In this document: positions 1 through 11,230 of the stretch, in pieces
Layout of the letters: every line of letters starts with the position of its first letter
How positions within the stretch are numbered: the stretch's first letter is position 1
Assembly: GCA_947846985.1 (NCBI GenBank)
Contig: CANTUZ010000004.1
Span: 76,969,159 to 77,033,158 of the forward strand
DNA from: Fratercula arctica
Lineage: Eukaryota; Chordata; Aves; Charadriiformes; Alcidae
Length of the DNA: 64,000 bases
Reading direction: 5' to 3'
Position numbers and translations under genes: made by a program
The notes under the pieces: model-generated
Told to the model about the DNA's origin: nothing
Database searches by the model: none
The model's input: only the letters and a program-made list of their open reading frames with translations

Positions 1-1388
1 AGGATTTTAGTTTTCCAAGCACAGGAGTGGCTTTGTCCCTCCTGTGTGAACTATCACTACCTTTTAAATTAGCTGAAGTTATATAGCACTGCTTTTACGT
101 CTTCAAAATTGGGCATAAAAATATTTTTATCCAATTTTTAGGGTTTAGGGATTTTTAACAGTTGAAGGCTTTGGTAAAACTAGCAACAAACTTCTGCAGG
201 CCAGCCTCGACCAAGAATTCAAAGTGCTGCAGACAAGTCTAAAGGTAGACTTTAAAAACACAGAAAACTTACAAAAGCCTGTTCTTATGTATCTTCCAGC
301 ACAATTAGAAAGATAATTGAAAGAATCTCGTTTACAATAGCTGTCTTCTGGGGCGGCCCGTTTAACGTCTGAAAAGCCTTAACGGTCCCCTCTGACCCAT
401 GCTGGAGGAAGCCCCCCAGGAGGGAGGGGGACACAAGGGAGACGGGGAACCAGGTCCCACTCCACGGAACCAAACCCCGCTCGGCCCCTGCTGCACAGCT
501 GCAGCAAGAATCACTGAATGGTTTGGGTTGGAAGGGACCTTTAAGGGCCATCTAGTCCAACCCCTTGCCACGGGCAGGGACACCTCCCACCAGACCAGGC
601 TGCTCCAAGCCCCATCCAGCCTGGCCTTGAACCCCTCCAGGGATGGGGCAGCCACAGCTTCTCTGGGCAACCTGGGCCAGGGGCTCACCACCCTCACAGC
701 AAAGAATTTCTTCTTCACATCTCATGTAAACCTCCCCTCTTCCAGTTTGAAACCGTTCCCCCTCATCCTATGGCTCCCCTCCCTGATCCAGAGTCCCTCC
801 CCATCTCTCCTGTAGCACCTTCAGGGACTGGAAGGGGCTCTAAGGTCTCCCCGGAGCCTTCTCTTCTCCAGGCTGAACCCCCCCAGCTCTCTCAGCCTGT
901 CCTCACAGCAGAGGGGCTCCAGCCCCTCTGAACGCCCCTCAGGAGCGGGTCCCACCTTACAATTAGGCAGCGGGGCGATAATTAGAAGACACTGCAGCCG
1001 CGCAGCGCAGGGCGCGTTTAATTGCTATTTAATCCTCATTTCGGAAGAAGCCGCGTCTTTGGCTGAAGTTCCGGGCAACTTCCCGCTCCGCGGACCCTCT
1101 CCACGGCCACACTGCGAGCGCTCCGTGCAGGCCCCCACCCCCCCCAGTCTCCCGGCCGCCAAAGCAGCCATTTACGGCCGGGGCGGGGGGGGAAGCGGGA
1201 GCGGCCCGGCCCGGCCGAGCCGGGGCCTAGCGCCGGGCAGCGCGGCCCCGCCGGCTCCCACCCCTCCTCCGCCGGGCCCGCCCCGGCCCCTCCGCGCCGG
1301 GCGCATGTGCGGCTGGCGGGCGGCCGCCCCCTCTCCTTTACACCCCCCTCCGCCGGTGCCGTGAGGCGGAGGCCGCGGCGGCGCCCAC
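1..1388 (-). other. ING2: ING2 intron 1, 5' part (continues past the window edge)
   Basis: This is the sequence downstream of the ING2 exon 1 donor. Bases 1-500 are unremarkable AT-leaning DNA. Bases 508-955 are a CR1 retrotransposon fragment. From about 985 the intron is CpG-rich and belongs to the ING2 promoter island. No other exon is recognisable here. Confidence 0.75.
508..955 (-). mobile_element. CR1 LINE 3' fragment in ING2 intron 1
   Basis: Read on the plus strand, this starts with the complement of the CR1 tail (a GGTTTGGGTTGGAAGGGACC-type segment) and runs about 450 bases into the 3' end of the reverse-transcriptase reading frame. The element is therefore on the minus strand, 5'-truncated, and in the same direction as ING2 transcription. 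Open reading frames across it are CR1 remnants, not host genes. Confidence 0.9.
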
Positions 1389-1554
1389 CTTGGCACTGCG
1401 TGTCCATCTCCCTCAGCAGCGAGGCGTTACGCTGGATGTCCAGCGGCAGCGACTCCACGCACTCCAGGTAATCCTGCACGTACAGGGAGAGCAGCCGGGC
1501 CCGCTCCCCGCCCGCCACCGCCGGCCCCGCCACCAGCTGCGGCCCCGCCAGCAT
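1389..1554 (-). CDS. ING2: ING2, first coding exon (partial gene; the rest lies beyond base 1)
   Basis: ING2 is a nuclear PHD-finger protein that binds H3K4me3 and phosphoinositides and recruits the mSin3A-HDAC complex in p53-linked growth arrest (family knowledge). The exon encodes 55 residues plus one base. It contains the ING-family N-terminal signature: a GERARLL segment, then VQDYLECVESLP (residues 26-37) and a QRN...LLREMD stretch matching the start of the ING coiled-coil domain. I chose the ATG at 1554 because MLAGPQL fits the N-terminus I recall for vertebrate ING2. In-frame ATGs at 1557, 1578 and 1596 could extend it. The exon ends in CAAG followed by a GTGGGC donor at 1388-1383, so the next codon would begin with G, as expected for the Glu found in homologues. 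The PHD finger is not in the window; it should lie in exon 2, left of base 1. Neighbouring CDKN2AIP is on the same strand, as in human. Identification is strong; the exact start is less sure. Confidence 0.9.
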
Positions 1555-1712
1555 CATCCCCCCGCCCCAGCAGCACATCCGCCGCTCCCGCCGCACTGCC
1601 CGCCGAGGGCCGGGCCGAGGCGCCTCACCGGGCCGCGGCTCCCGCGCCCCTTCCCGCCGCGGTGCCGCCGCCGAGTCCCGCTCGCAGCCCCCGCCCCTGC
1701 CCGCCGGGCTGC

Positions 1713-1807
1713 GCGCATGCGCCAGGCCCTGCCCTTATAAGGCGCGGCCGGCGGCGCCGCCAGGGGTTCGCATTCTCCCGCCTTCCCCTCTCCCGCGCTC
1801 CTATTGG
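1713..1807 (-). promoter_or_regulatory. ING2 core promoter: NRF1 site, TATA-like box and CCAAT box
   Basis: Three motifs lie upstream of the ING2 start on the minus strand. A perfect NRF1 palindrome GCGCATGCGC is at 1713-1722. A TATA-like TTATAAG (CTTATAA on the minus strand) is at 1735-1741. A CCAAT box (ATTGG on the plus strand) is at 1803-1807. The CCAAT box lies about 65 bases upstream of the TATA-like box. If the TATA-like box works, transcription would begin near 1700-1710, giving a 5' UTR of about 150 bases. The motifs are seen directly; their use is inferred. Confidence 0.5.
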
Positions 1808-2276
1808 CCCACCTGGCGGCAAGGGGTGGGGCAAGGCCCGGGGGCGGAGCTTCTCTTAAAGGCGCACGCATTTCTCCCTGAGGGGGGTGGTGGGCGCCCA
1901 GCGGGCGTTCCCCCGCCGCAGCTGCGTGAGGCGAGGAGGAAGGGCCGGCGGGGGGGTGAGTAGCACTGTCTGGCCGCCGGTTTTCTGTCAGCTTCTGCCG
2001 CCGCGGCGAGGTTAGCGGGGCGGGGATAGACCGCGGGTGCCTGAGGGGAGGGATCCCCTCAGGCGGGGGCGGGGGGGGGGGAGGACTCGTTAACGGTCAT
2101 TAACAGCTTCAACGGTCGGTGTCCCCCTGTCGACCCGCTCTTCCCTAAATATTCTCTGTCCCCTGGGGAGGCGGAGGAGTTTCTCTCAGGGGTGCTGGCT
2201 GTCATGGAGTACGCGCGTTCCCGGCGTACAGGCCGTGAAACTCCGCGCTGTGCTTTCAGTCATAAACCCCAACGCT

Positions 2277-2357
2277 TTCAGGAGATAACACAACCTTTTC
2301 AGGAGATAATACACGTTTCCGGGAGGTAATACACCTGTTCAGGAGATAATACAAAAG
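2277..2357. repeat. About 21-bp tandem repeat, four copies
   Basis: A unit of the form TTCAGGAGATAATACACCTG occurs four times in a row, with starts near 2277, 2298, 2317 and 2338. Copies differ by single substitutions and one insertion. The array sits just beyond the ING2 CpG island. Confidence 0.85.
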
Positions 2358-3390
2358 GTGTTTGAGCGAGGAGAAAAGTGCCGAAGTTTTACGTTCGATG
2401 CTGAAACCTGGCGCCGCCCTCTCATTTCCTCAGATTATTTTGGCGCACAAAATAATCTATCGGTGCTGTTGGCACTAAATCTCTCAAAACGCACCTTCCT
2501 GAAGGCATCGTGTCTGACAGGAGGGGAATGCGAGTAAGTTTTATCTCAATAATATAAACATATTTTTTTTTTTTTTTCTGCAGATGGCTTGCGTACTGCT
2601 CTCCCAAGCGCTGCCGTGAGCTCTATCTGCAATGATTTATTGCTGAAGAGCAGTTTTCGTCATGAGGTGAGGTTTGTACCAATAGCGTAACGACAGGCAA
2701 AGTGCCGGGAAGGCGAGTTTCTGTCTGGTACACAAGAATGTGCTCCATAGTCAACCTTTTCTCCCTGTAGCAGTTGATAGGGTGAGGCTTCTAATTAATT
2801 CGTACCCTCCAATTGTAAGAAGCAGCAGTTTAGACTCTTCTTGGCCACAATAAGAGCAAAATTATCTGTGATAAGCTACTACTTAGGGAAGCTGGGTGAC
2901 ATTTTATCCTGAGGAGTCATTTCAGAGAATTTTAAATAAGGCATCAAAGAAGTTTAGTCTTTTCAAACCCACTCGCCTGCCAACAAATATCCCAATTTTG
3001 ACAGAGTATCCTGTCTCCCCCAAGGCTGTTGCAGAACTTGTATCAAATGTTGGCCATGAGAAGTATAGTAGGAAACAAAAAATATACTTTCAAGCGATGT
3101 ACTTTTTCCTACTGGGAGAATGACATAAAGCGTATAGAATTACTAAAAGGTTGAGATTTCATTCCCACCTCTCCTTCAGACATGTTTCTGATCTTTCCTG
3201 CATGAGTAATTATTGGTAAGGTTCGGGGAAAAAAATCTTGTGGAGTCTTGAAACGTACTGAGGACACTTTTACATTTTGCAGTGTTACATTTATATTTCA
3301 GGAACCTGAGAAAAAGTGAGGAAAAATATGATATCTGGCAAATTTGGAAAAAACATAGCATCGGAGATGATTGAATTCAAGGGTAAAATG

Positions 3391-3423
3391 AAAAAAAAAA
3401 AAATCCAACACCCCCCCCCCCCC
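3391..3423. repeat. Adjacent poly-A and poly-C runs
   Basis: A run of about 12 A is followed after a few bases by about 13 consecutive C. The C tract is G-quadruplex-prone on the opposite strand and liable to sequencing length error. Confidence 0.8.
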
Positions 3424-3521
3424 AACTCCTTCTGTGTTACATTCCTACCTTTAGGAAAGTGGCCAGCACTACAGAGTCCTCATACTAATCCTGTAGGTAA
3501 CATTTCAGGATGGCATGGTCT

Positions 3522-3706
3522 GGAGTTGCGGTTAAGCAGCAGCACAGGTTGCGCAGAGAGGCTGTCAAGTCTCCATCCTTGGATATTTTCAGAGCCGAAC
3601 TGGATGAGACCGGGCACAACCTGATCTGTCTGCGAAGCTGCCTCCATCTTGATGGCCTCCAGAGGATCCTTTCCAGCCTACTTTTTTTGTATGATTCTGT
3701 GAATAC
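3522..3706 (+). mobile_element. Diverged CR1 LINE 3' end
   Basis: The segment contains the CR1 terminal motif order: a gag-less RT tail equivalent (GCAGAGAGGCTGTCAAGTCT), a CATCCTTGGA box, and the terminal GATTCTGTGA-type octamer repeat near 3692-3706. It is 5'-truncated and more diverged than the copy at 9945. Confidence 0.75.
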
Positions 3707-6700
3707 ATGATCTGTGCCAGCTGGCTCGTCTGAGGACAAAATTCATGTGTTGAACTTTGCAGACTTTGTCTGATCAGTATCTCACCTGATGGCTGTCTGC
3801 AAATATTACTTTCTTAAGACCCAAGTTTACAAAAATATTTAAACACATTCTTAACTTTCAACTCATGCAGCTACTAAGCTAGTATCCTACATGACAGTGA
3901 TTTTCTACGTCTGTGTCTAAGATGGTGAGTAATTGCAGCTGTAGAAGAACGGTTTTGCCCGAGTCAGCAGTGTGTTGGCAAGTTCATAGAAATGAATGAA
4001 AACAAAGTTGTAGGCAGTACTTCCAAAACATTCTTTATTACACTGATGTCACTCTGGCCAGAAAAACAGGAAGTCTGCAACTCAGTGTGTTCGTGTGCCT
4101 AAGAGGACACCTTCATCTTAAAATCCGTAACATCAGTAAAACCAGCTGCTGCTTTTTTGTGTATTGTAACAGCTCAGATTATGAAGCTAAGCCTCAGATC
4201 ATTCTATGCTACTCATCTCATTTTTGCACAAATAGATTTAGAAAGTGAAAATAACCTAGTTACTTCCACTTCCATTATCAGTAAACTGCTGAAACTTTAT
4301 TGTAGGGTGTTCATAGCTGTCACTTCTGAGTAACTGAAGCCTCCTCCATTGAATTATTTCATATAATACTTACAGGTAACACTTACTGTAAGGCAAAAAG
4401 CACTAGGTGTATACCAGTGCAAAAGGACCTGGATTAATATAAGTAATACAATATTCTTTAGAAAGATGTTTTGAGGGGTTATGTTTCTGCATATAGTAAG
4501 TTTGAGTGGCTGTAGCGTTGTGCTGTCTCATGAAGAAATAAAGCTGAGAAATAGAGATTTCCCCTACAGAGCAGAAAAATAAAGAAAAAATGTTCATTAA
4601 AAATTAACATGTTATTTAAAATTACATGTTAATCACAATCAAATGTTAACTTAAAAGTAACATTTTGGCATTATTTTTTTTCCCAACAAGAAACTATGTA
4701 TGCACCGTTGGTAAAGAAATAGCCAAGAAAGTCTTTTTAGAATACTTTGTAACATTTGTTTCAGGTGGTTTTTGTGCTAAAAACTTGCAGTTTGTTACTA
4801 TGGGGGAAGCAGCATCTAAGGTACAGCAGAGATCAGCTAACGTTTCCTGAATTTAAATGTTGTCTGCTGTTTTTGAACACTAAAATAAAGATTTGAATTT
4901 CAAGTAGTCTTAAGAATGCAGCAGTAACATTAGACCAGATTTCCCTAGGAAAAAGAAGCCTTAGCTTGCTGCGTTTGAAGCCTCTGGGGGGAGGAAAGCA
5001 AGAGAAGCAGGCTGAATTCTCTGGTTTGATCATGCCTCAAAATGGGTAGGAGCACTGGAGAATTTTGATGTATTGGACTCAAGTTTGCAAGTTGGTAGCC
5101 TCTGCAACCCAACTATGTCTTCTTTCGATGATTCTGAGAATAATCTGGACATAAGAAGCACGGTAGAGCAAAACCCTGCTATTTGTAGAGACGGAAAGGC
5201 AGAACAACCAAACATTTCCACCAACTCTTTCCACTAAGTTGAGGTTGAAATTCACAGTGGTATCAGGGATGTGTTATTAGGGTGTGTCACATAAAACCTG
5301 ACAAAATGGTTATCTTCCAAGAGTAAATAATACACAGAAGTCCTATATTTAATTTATTTAGAGCTATTTATATGTCTCTAAACTACCTCCACTTTTCATG
5401 GAGAGTAGATCACAAAAGTTTTGTTTCTTTATCATTTGTCAGTATAGTTTTTAAAAGTCCCAATCACAGTATTCCCCTTCTCTTTGTGAAAGCTTATTTC
5501 ATTATATTATAGATTTTACTATGGTGAAATATTTCCAGATATTTAATCCAAATCTTATTTTCCCCAGTTGAAATTTTGCCTCTCATCTTTCCTAATCCTG
5601 ATTTTACATCCTCAAATCATAGCTGGACAGATTCCTGTCCTGATTCACCTAATAATACACAAGTTGGTTAGATTTTTTTCAGCTCTCCATTGATAGCCCA
5701 GGAAGAGTTTCAGCCTGTGGAAAAAATAATGAAAAGCAGCATTATTGATGAGGACAAGTCCATTAGGGGCTGTGAGTGTGAAAGACCTACTTAGCATTTA
5801 GTGGAAATGCTCAAAGGATGACACCAGTGTGCTTCTTTTAAGCAAATGGAACAAAACTGGTTTTTGACAATATATATTTCTTGGCAGGTATGCTTCTCTG
5901 GTTTCCATGGGATGAAGAGGAATAAGAATTCTCCAAGATAGCAAGAAAATAAATGCAAAGAAAAGAAAGAATCAGTACAAGTCAGATGGGCTATTAAAAA
6001 AGTCAGCTGAATAAAGATAGAAAGGTCATATAAAAAGGCCATAGCTGACCGTATAGGCGATATTCCAGGAAGAGGCTATGTTTGGCAGAGCTACAGAGAT
6101 AGTAGCGTGTTTGTCCAGGTAAGCTATTCTTGAAAACTTCTCTAACATCAAGTCATCCAAAAAAGATACTTCTCTGTAATGGTAGACGTCATCACTTTTG
6201 ATTTTCCTTAAATATCGGGCCTGATTTATCTGGTGGAACACAAATCATATGGAAACAACTATTATTATTTTTCTCTTTTATTTACAGAAGTGTAGGACAC
6301 CTAAAAATAAGACATAAGATCAGATCATTTCAATAAGGTCATAAACTAAACCAGTCCAATTGCCAAATTTCCTGAAAACACTGGCATGTGTTTTTGTTCC
6401 AGCTAGTCTCATCCTCCACCGTATCAAATTGCTCTCTAGCACCAAGTAACAAAGTCCCACATGGGATCAGGAGGTGTATGTTCTTCCTCATCCAAACGCA
6501 AACATCTGTTCAAAAACTGGAGGCGTTCCAAGTTTTCTGCCAATATGCTCTAAGAGAAAATCTCTTCCCGAGACCTAATTAGTGATCGATTGACTTGTAT
6601 TAACATGGGGAAGAAGGCAGCTGCAATACCTAGCTCATCTTTCTTCTTCCAACTGATGGGTTGGAAGATGGGTTACCTCACCACGAGCGGAGTGAAAAAT

Positions 6701-9700
6701 GGAGTAAAGTGTGCAAACTAAGTTTTCTGTGTGCTTTGTTTTGTAATAACTGTTTATTTTTACAATTCTTCCTATTCAGCTTCCATACTCTAATCCCGCG
6801 GCTGTACCCAAAAGTTTTGAGAAATTGATAGGCCGAAGGCGGGACATGTTAAGGAATTCACTTTTATATGACATCATTGTTTCCATCAGCGCATACTGAC
6901 ACATTGTGGCTTTGTTTTGAGCAGAACCACACTGCTCCTTTTTTAAGAGTATCCGCTCTGTTCAGAGTGAGGAATGGTAACAAATTAATCTTAGGCAAAT
7001 AAGAAGCAACCCTCTTTATTGTCTTACTTGAGCCCTGAAGCTTGATCCTCGTCTGTTGGAGTAAATGGAAGAATCCAGGTGACTTTAATGGAAAAGAACT
7101 GAGCCCTTTTTGCCCACAATAAACAAAGGATTTTTTGTGTGCCCTTACCTGAGCTACACGTTAACGTGCATCCTGCGTGTCTGTGATTCTGCTACTTGGC
7201 ACGGGTCGTGTGAAAAACACATTCTTACTTCTTCCGCTCGTGAGCAACAAACATACACAGTCGCACCTTTGTAATCGAGATTGTGAAATGAGGGCAGGCA
7301 GTGCACCTGCAGGAAGTTTCAGTAGTTGATAGTTTAAGACATTCACGATACTCTCCCGTATCTGGATGTTAATTTGCCTTTCCAACTCAGGAAATAAAGG
7401 CGGGGATCATCCAGCCAAATATGTCGAATGAGACAAGAATCTTAGTATAAATAGGTCTTGTCCTAAAAATGTCTACACTGACTGTAAGGAGAGCTCAGGT
7501 CTGTTGTCACAGATGTCAGTGAAATTAATTCCACTCCGTATGCAGAAAAGGGGTAATTACATGCCTATAGTTACCATTTATGAATTTCAGAGTTCCCCTG
7601 AAAGCTTGAAGAGAGTTTTGACATACGTCATTAAAACTCCACACCAAACAGGAGGAAGACTAATTTTTTTTCCCTCCTAGTGCGGATTTTTTTTTTTCCC
7701 CTCTTTGAAATCTGCTTATCCAAACCTAGTACAAATGATTAATCTCTAGTACAACTGAAAAGTCACTGCAAATAGCACCAGAGAGTAATTTCTTATCTTT
7801 AGAATACCTCTGTAGCACCGAGTCACCTGCATTATGTGTTTCTTAGGGCTGCTACTGCTATGCAAATTTTTCAGTGCCTCCGCTTACTCCAAGTTACCAA
7901 AAATTAGTATTCTATACTGATATGCTTATGACTGATGTACGCTTTTTTCCAAGAACTGACGGAGTTTACATTTGCTTTATTATTCATCTGTAATTGTGAG
8001 AAAAATTATTGGTTAAACAAGCTGAATAGGTCCCTGGCTTCTCAACCATCCTCTTCCCCAAAATAACGAACAGAAGTATGATGTTTTCTCTAAACGAAGG
8101 AAGGATTTGGGGTGGAAGGCTGTTGTCAAAATATGGGCAGCACCCAACTGAATACAGTTTGTATTCTGTTGTAAAACAGAATGTAAAACACCAGAGGATT
8201 TGGAAAACTGGGAGAAGGTTGGTTAGGTTGGCTTTCTTACTAGTGACAAAGTATCGTTTGCCCAATGTGATTGATCTCAGGCAGTGGCATTTAAAACAGG
8301 TCGTTGGGCAATCCTCTTGGGCCTCACAATTAGTGTTACTTGACCATCAGTGACAATTCAAACTTTAAAGGGCTGTAGGCTCAGATGTCGGAGCCGAACA
8401 ATGCGTTTTTAGTTGCAGGAATGTTACTGGAGGAAGAAAATACCTAACTGGTAACCACTGGAACCCAATCTTCTGCTACCTTAGCAACGGGCAGCTGCGC
8501 TTAGAAATTACCCTGTGCCATTTTCAAATTTAGCCTACCACGTGTTTGAAACTATTACCAGGTATTGACACAAAACCCGTTTTTCTGAAGGCTGGTACGT
8601 GAGCGTGTCTTCAGGGCAGGTGGGACCCTCTGCTGTGGTGTCCGACAGGCCAGCCTCGTGTCTGCATCGTCACCTGCGGGGACGCCACGGGGGCCAGCTC
8701 TGTGCTGGCAAGTGTCCTGGCTCAGCCACCTGCAGCCACTGCCTGCCCGCAATCACGGGGTTTCGATGGGATTGCATGCAAGGATGAGAATTAATGACAG
8801 ACAAAAAATTGATATTTCTGGCAGCAGATGTAAAATCAGGGGCGGTACAGGGGTAATGAGCACTAATGACAATATTTTCTTAAAAACACATAACCTTAGC
8901 TGTGGCAGTGGCAACTAGAACCATCCGGAAGGCACACAGATGCAAGTTGATTGTTGTTAAGTGGACAAAGAGTGTGGCATATTAAACACTATGCAGAACA
9001 TTGCAAAAAAGGCACGTTTTAGCAGAAAGAAAAGCTTACAAAAATATTCTACCAAGCAGATATTGCCATTATTTTCGCTGCGGTTTGCATCATATAAAGC
9101 TGGGGGATAGTTGTGCCTAGCGAAAGAGCGAGACAGCACCAAAACTCTTTCAGCGTTGTGCTTTTCCCCCCTCATTTTCTGCATCACTGGCTCATGTCAG
9201 CTTATTGTCATCTGTAGTCCAGACGAGTTCGATTGGTGATATATTCTCTCCTGCTAACAAATCTGAAGCATTCACCATAAACTACAAGTGTGAGAATTTT
9301 GTCCCCGCACAGAGAAAACCAGCCCAAATTGCCTGTAGTGTGATCTTTAGGGTCAAAAAGAAGAAGAACAAGCCAACAGCGGTGGCTGCAGAAGCTCCAG
9401 CGTGTCAACACCAGCTCATCTGTGCTCTTCAGCTTGTGCTGCAGGTGCCACCTGCACCACAGAGGGACGACAGCTCGGGAAACGTTAGCCTCAGCCAGCC
9501 TGCCATGTATCTCTTTTAGCAGATGGAACTAGGACACCAGGATTTCATTACAGTTTCTCAACCGAAAACACAAGAGAACTTCACAGAGCGGTGCCCTAGT
9601 TTAGTTGTTTCTTTTGGGGTGGGTTCTTTGGTAGCATTTTAATTTGTAATCTCTATTTTCCCACGTACATATAGCTGATCACGTGAAGACTTATGGGAGA

Positions 9701-9944
9701 AAAGAGAGAAAAACACTCAAGTGGCTGAGACAGCAACCAAAGCAACAGCTCCAGCCAGGTATTTGTCAGCCCGTTGTGCACCTTCTCAAAGCTCCTGCGA
9801 GAAGCTGTCAGCTGTTGTCAATACTTCTGTGCAGAGCTGCTCCCTGCTTTGCTCCCTGCTCTCCTCTGGGGTCTGACATGGCTGGAAATGTACCACCATG
9901 TGGGGATTGCTGGAAAAATGAGACCCCACCTGCAGTGCTGCTCT

Positions 9945-10432
9945 GGGTCCCCAACATAAGAAGGATATGGGCCTGGTGGAGCGGGTCCAGAGGAGGCCCC
10001 GGAGATGCTGGGAGGGCTGGAGCCCCTCTGCTGTGAGGACAGGCTGAGAGAGCTGGGGGGGTTCAGCCTGGAGAAGAGAAGGCTCCGGGGAGACCTTAGA
10101 GCCCCTGCCAGTCCCTAAAGGGGCTCCAGGAAAGCTGGGGAGGGACTCTGGATCAGGGAGGGGATCCATAGGATGAGGGGTCGCGGTTTCAAACTGAAAA
10201 AGGGGAGATTTAGATGAGATATGAGGAAGAAATTCTTTGCTGTGAGGGTGGTGAGCCCCTGGCCCAGGTTGCCCAGAGAAGCTGTGGCTGCCCCATCCCT
10301 GGAGGGGTTCAAGGCCAGGCTGGACGGGGCTTGGAGCAGCCTGGTCTGGTGGGAGGTGTCCCTGCCCAGGGCAGGGGGGTGGAACTAGATGTTCTTTTAA
10401 GGTCCCTTCCAACCCAAACCATTCTGTGATAG
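9945..10432 (+). mobile_element. CR1 LINE 3' fragment abutting the orphan CpG island
   Basis: This is about 490 bases of CR1 3' sequence in plus orientation, from the CCCAGAGAA / GGGTCCAGAGGAGG region through GTTGCCCAGAGAAGCTGTGG to the tail at about 10432. The 225-residue open frame on the opposite strand (9786-10463) is the antisense of this element and not a host gene. It ends about 110 bases before the CpG island begins. Confidence 0.92.
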
Positions 10433-10667
10433 TGATTGAGCTGAGCGGTGGGTCTCGGCTCACCGGTGGGGTGCCCGGCTAAAAGGGGATGGCCTGAGAG
10501 TGAGCCCCGTTCTGTTGGTGCGGCAGGCGCACTACCTGCGTGTCTGTAGCAGTGACGAGGGCCCGCCCCGCGCTCACCCGCTCAGCCCGGGGGCTTCTCG
10601 GCGGGAGGATGCGTGAGGCGGCGGCGGGCAGGGCGCGGGAGCGCCCGGCACTCTCTGCCGGTGGTCC

Positions 10668-10680
10668 GGGGACTTTCCCC
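10668..10680. promoter_or_regulatory. NF-kB-type binding site
   Basis: GGGGACTTTCCCC is a near-perfect inverted repeat containing the classical kB decamer GGGACTTTCC. It lies within the orphan CpG island. Binding is not shown by sequence alone. Confidence 0.6.
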
Positions 10681-10986
10681 TAGGCGGGCGCGGGGCCCGT
10701 GAGAAACCATTGGTCCTCCGTGCGTGGCCTAGAGAGCAGGTCTTCAGATCATCCCTCCCACTTACTCCGGGGCCGCTTTACTATATGAGCCGCCTGCCGG
10801 GATGTTGTTGCAGTCAGAGCGAGAGTTAATTGCCGCTCCGGTTCTCCCCGTGCCAGTCCCGCAGACGGTGCACAGGGAGCGCGGGCCGCTCAGCTTCCCC
10901 GTTCGGTGGAACCCCGCTCTCCCGGGAGCCCGCCGTACCGGCCCCGCCGAACGCGCCCCGCCGCGGCGCCTCACGGGGAAAACATT

Positions 10987-10994
10987 ATGCAAAT
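10987..10994 (+). promoter_or_regulatory. Octamer (POU/Oct) site
   Basis: This is a perfect ATGCAAAT followed by GAGG, the arrangement seen in octamer-driven promoters of immunoglobulin, H2B and snRNA genes. It lies 307 bases from the kB site in the same island. Confidence 0.55.
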
Positions 10995-11230
10995 GAGGCG
11001 CTGTAGCTCCGCCCCCCCGGAGGCCGCCCTGTGCTCCAGCGCCGCCTCGCGGGCAGCGCCCCGCCTCGCTTCGCTCCCCTGCGGGCTGGAAACCAGCAGC
11101 TTTTACCCATATCCACCCAAATTGGGGTGCGCCAGCGGCAACCCGCGGGGCAGCGGCCCGAGAGGAACCAGCCATAGCTACCTAAGCTGCTCCAGCAGCC
11201 CTCGGAGGAAGCACGAGCCATCTTTAACGA

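Larger units (their letters stand above)
985..2110. promoter_or_regulatory. CpG island spanning the ING2 promoter and first exon
   Basis: Dense CpG dinucleotides and G/C runs start near 985 and fade near 2110, in contrast to the AT-rich DNA on both sides. The island covers ING2 exon 1, its 5' UTR and the upstream promoter, which is usual for a constitutively expressed vertebrate gene. It extends more than 500 bases upstream of the ING2 start, and its far side holds a good plus-strand splice-donor sequence at 1956-1961, which leaves room for a divergent transcript. Confidence 0.85.
2111..9940. other. Intergenic DNA between ING2 and the orphan CpG island
   Basis: I recognise no gene in this stretch. 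It holds the 21-bp tandem array (2277-2357), a T15 tract near 2563, a short CR1 tail (3522-3706), an A-run and C-run near 3390-3423, and a GC-rich patch at about 8590-8770 that is otherwise unremarkable. Open reading frames here are short, lack recognisable domains and look random. Confidence 0.6.
10540..11230. promoter_or_regulatory. Orphan CpG island between ING2 and CDKN2AIP
   Basis: CpG-dense DNA about 690 bases long sits 9 kb upstream of ING2 and 2.4 kb beyond the CDKN2AIP stop, with no recognisable gene. It contains an NF-kB-type site (10668-10680) and an octamer (10987-10994). A TATA-like string (TATAGTAAA, minus strand) lies near 10780. The open frames across it (for example 10906-11304 plus and 10762-11175 minus) have GC-driven Pro/Arg/Ala composition with no domain, so I do not call them genes. 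An unannotated non-coding transcript starting here is the simplest idea. Confidence 0.7.

Noticed and set aside
399..815. 138-codon plus-strand open frame
   Set aside because: Lies mostly over the antisense of a CR1 fragment.
9786..10463. 225-codon minus-strand open frame
   Set aside because: It is the antisense of a CR1 element in plus orientation.
10720..11060. snRNA or histone gene driven by the octamer
   Set aside because: I could not find a proximal sequence element, a snRNA body or a histone coding sequence at the expected spacing on either strand.
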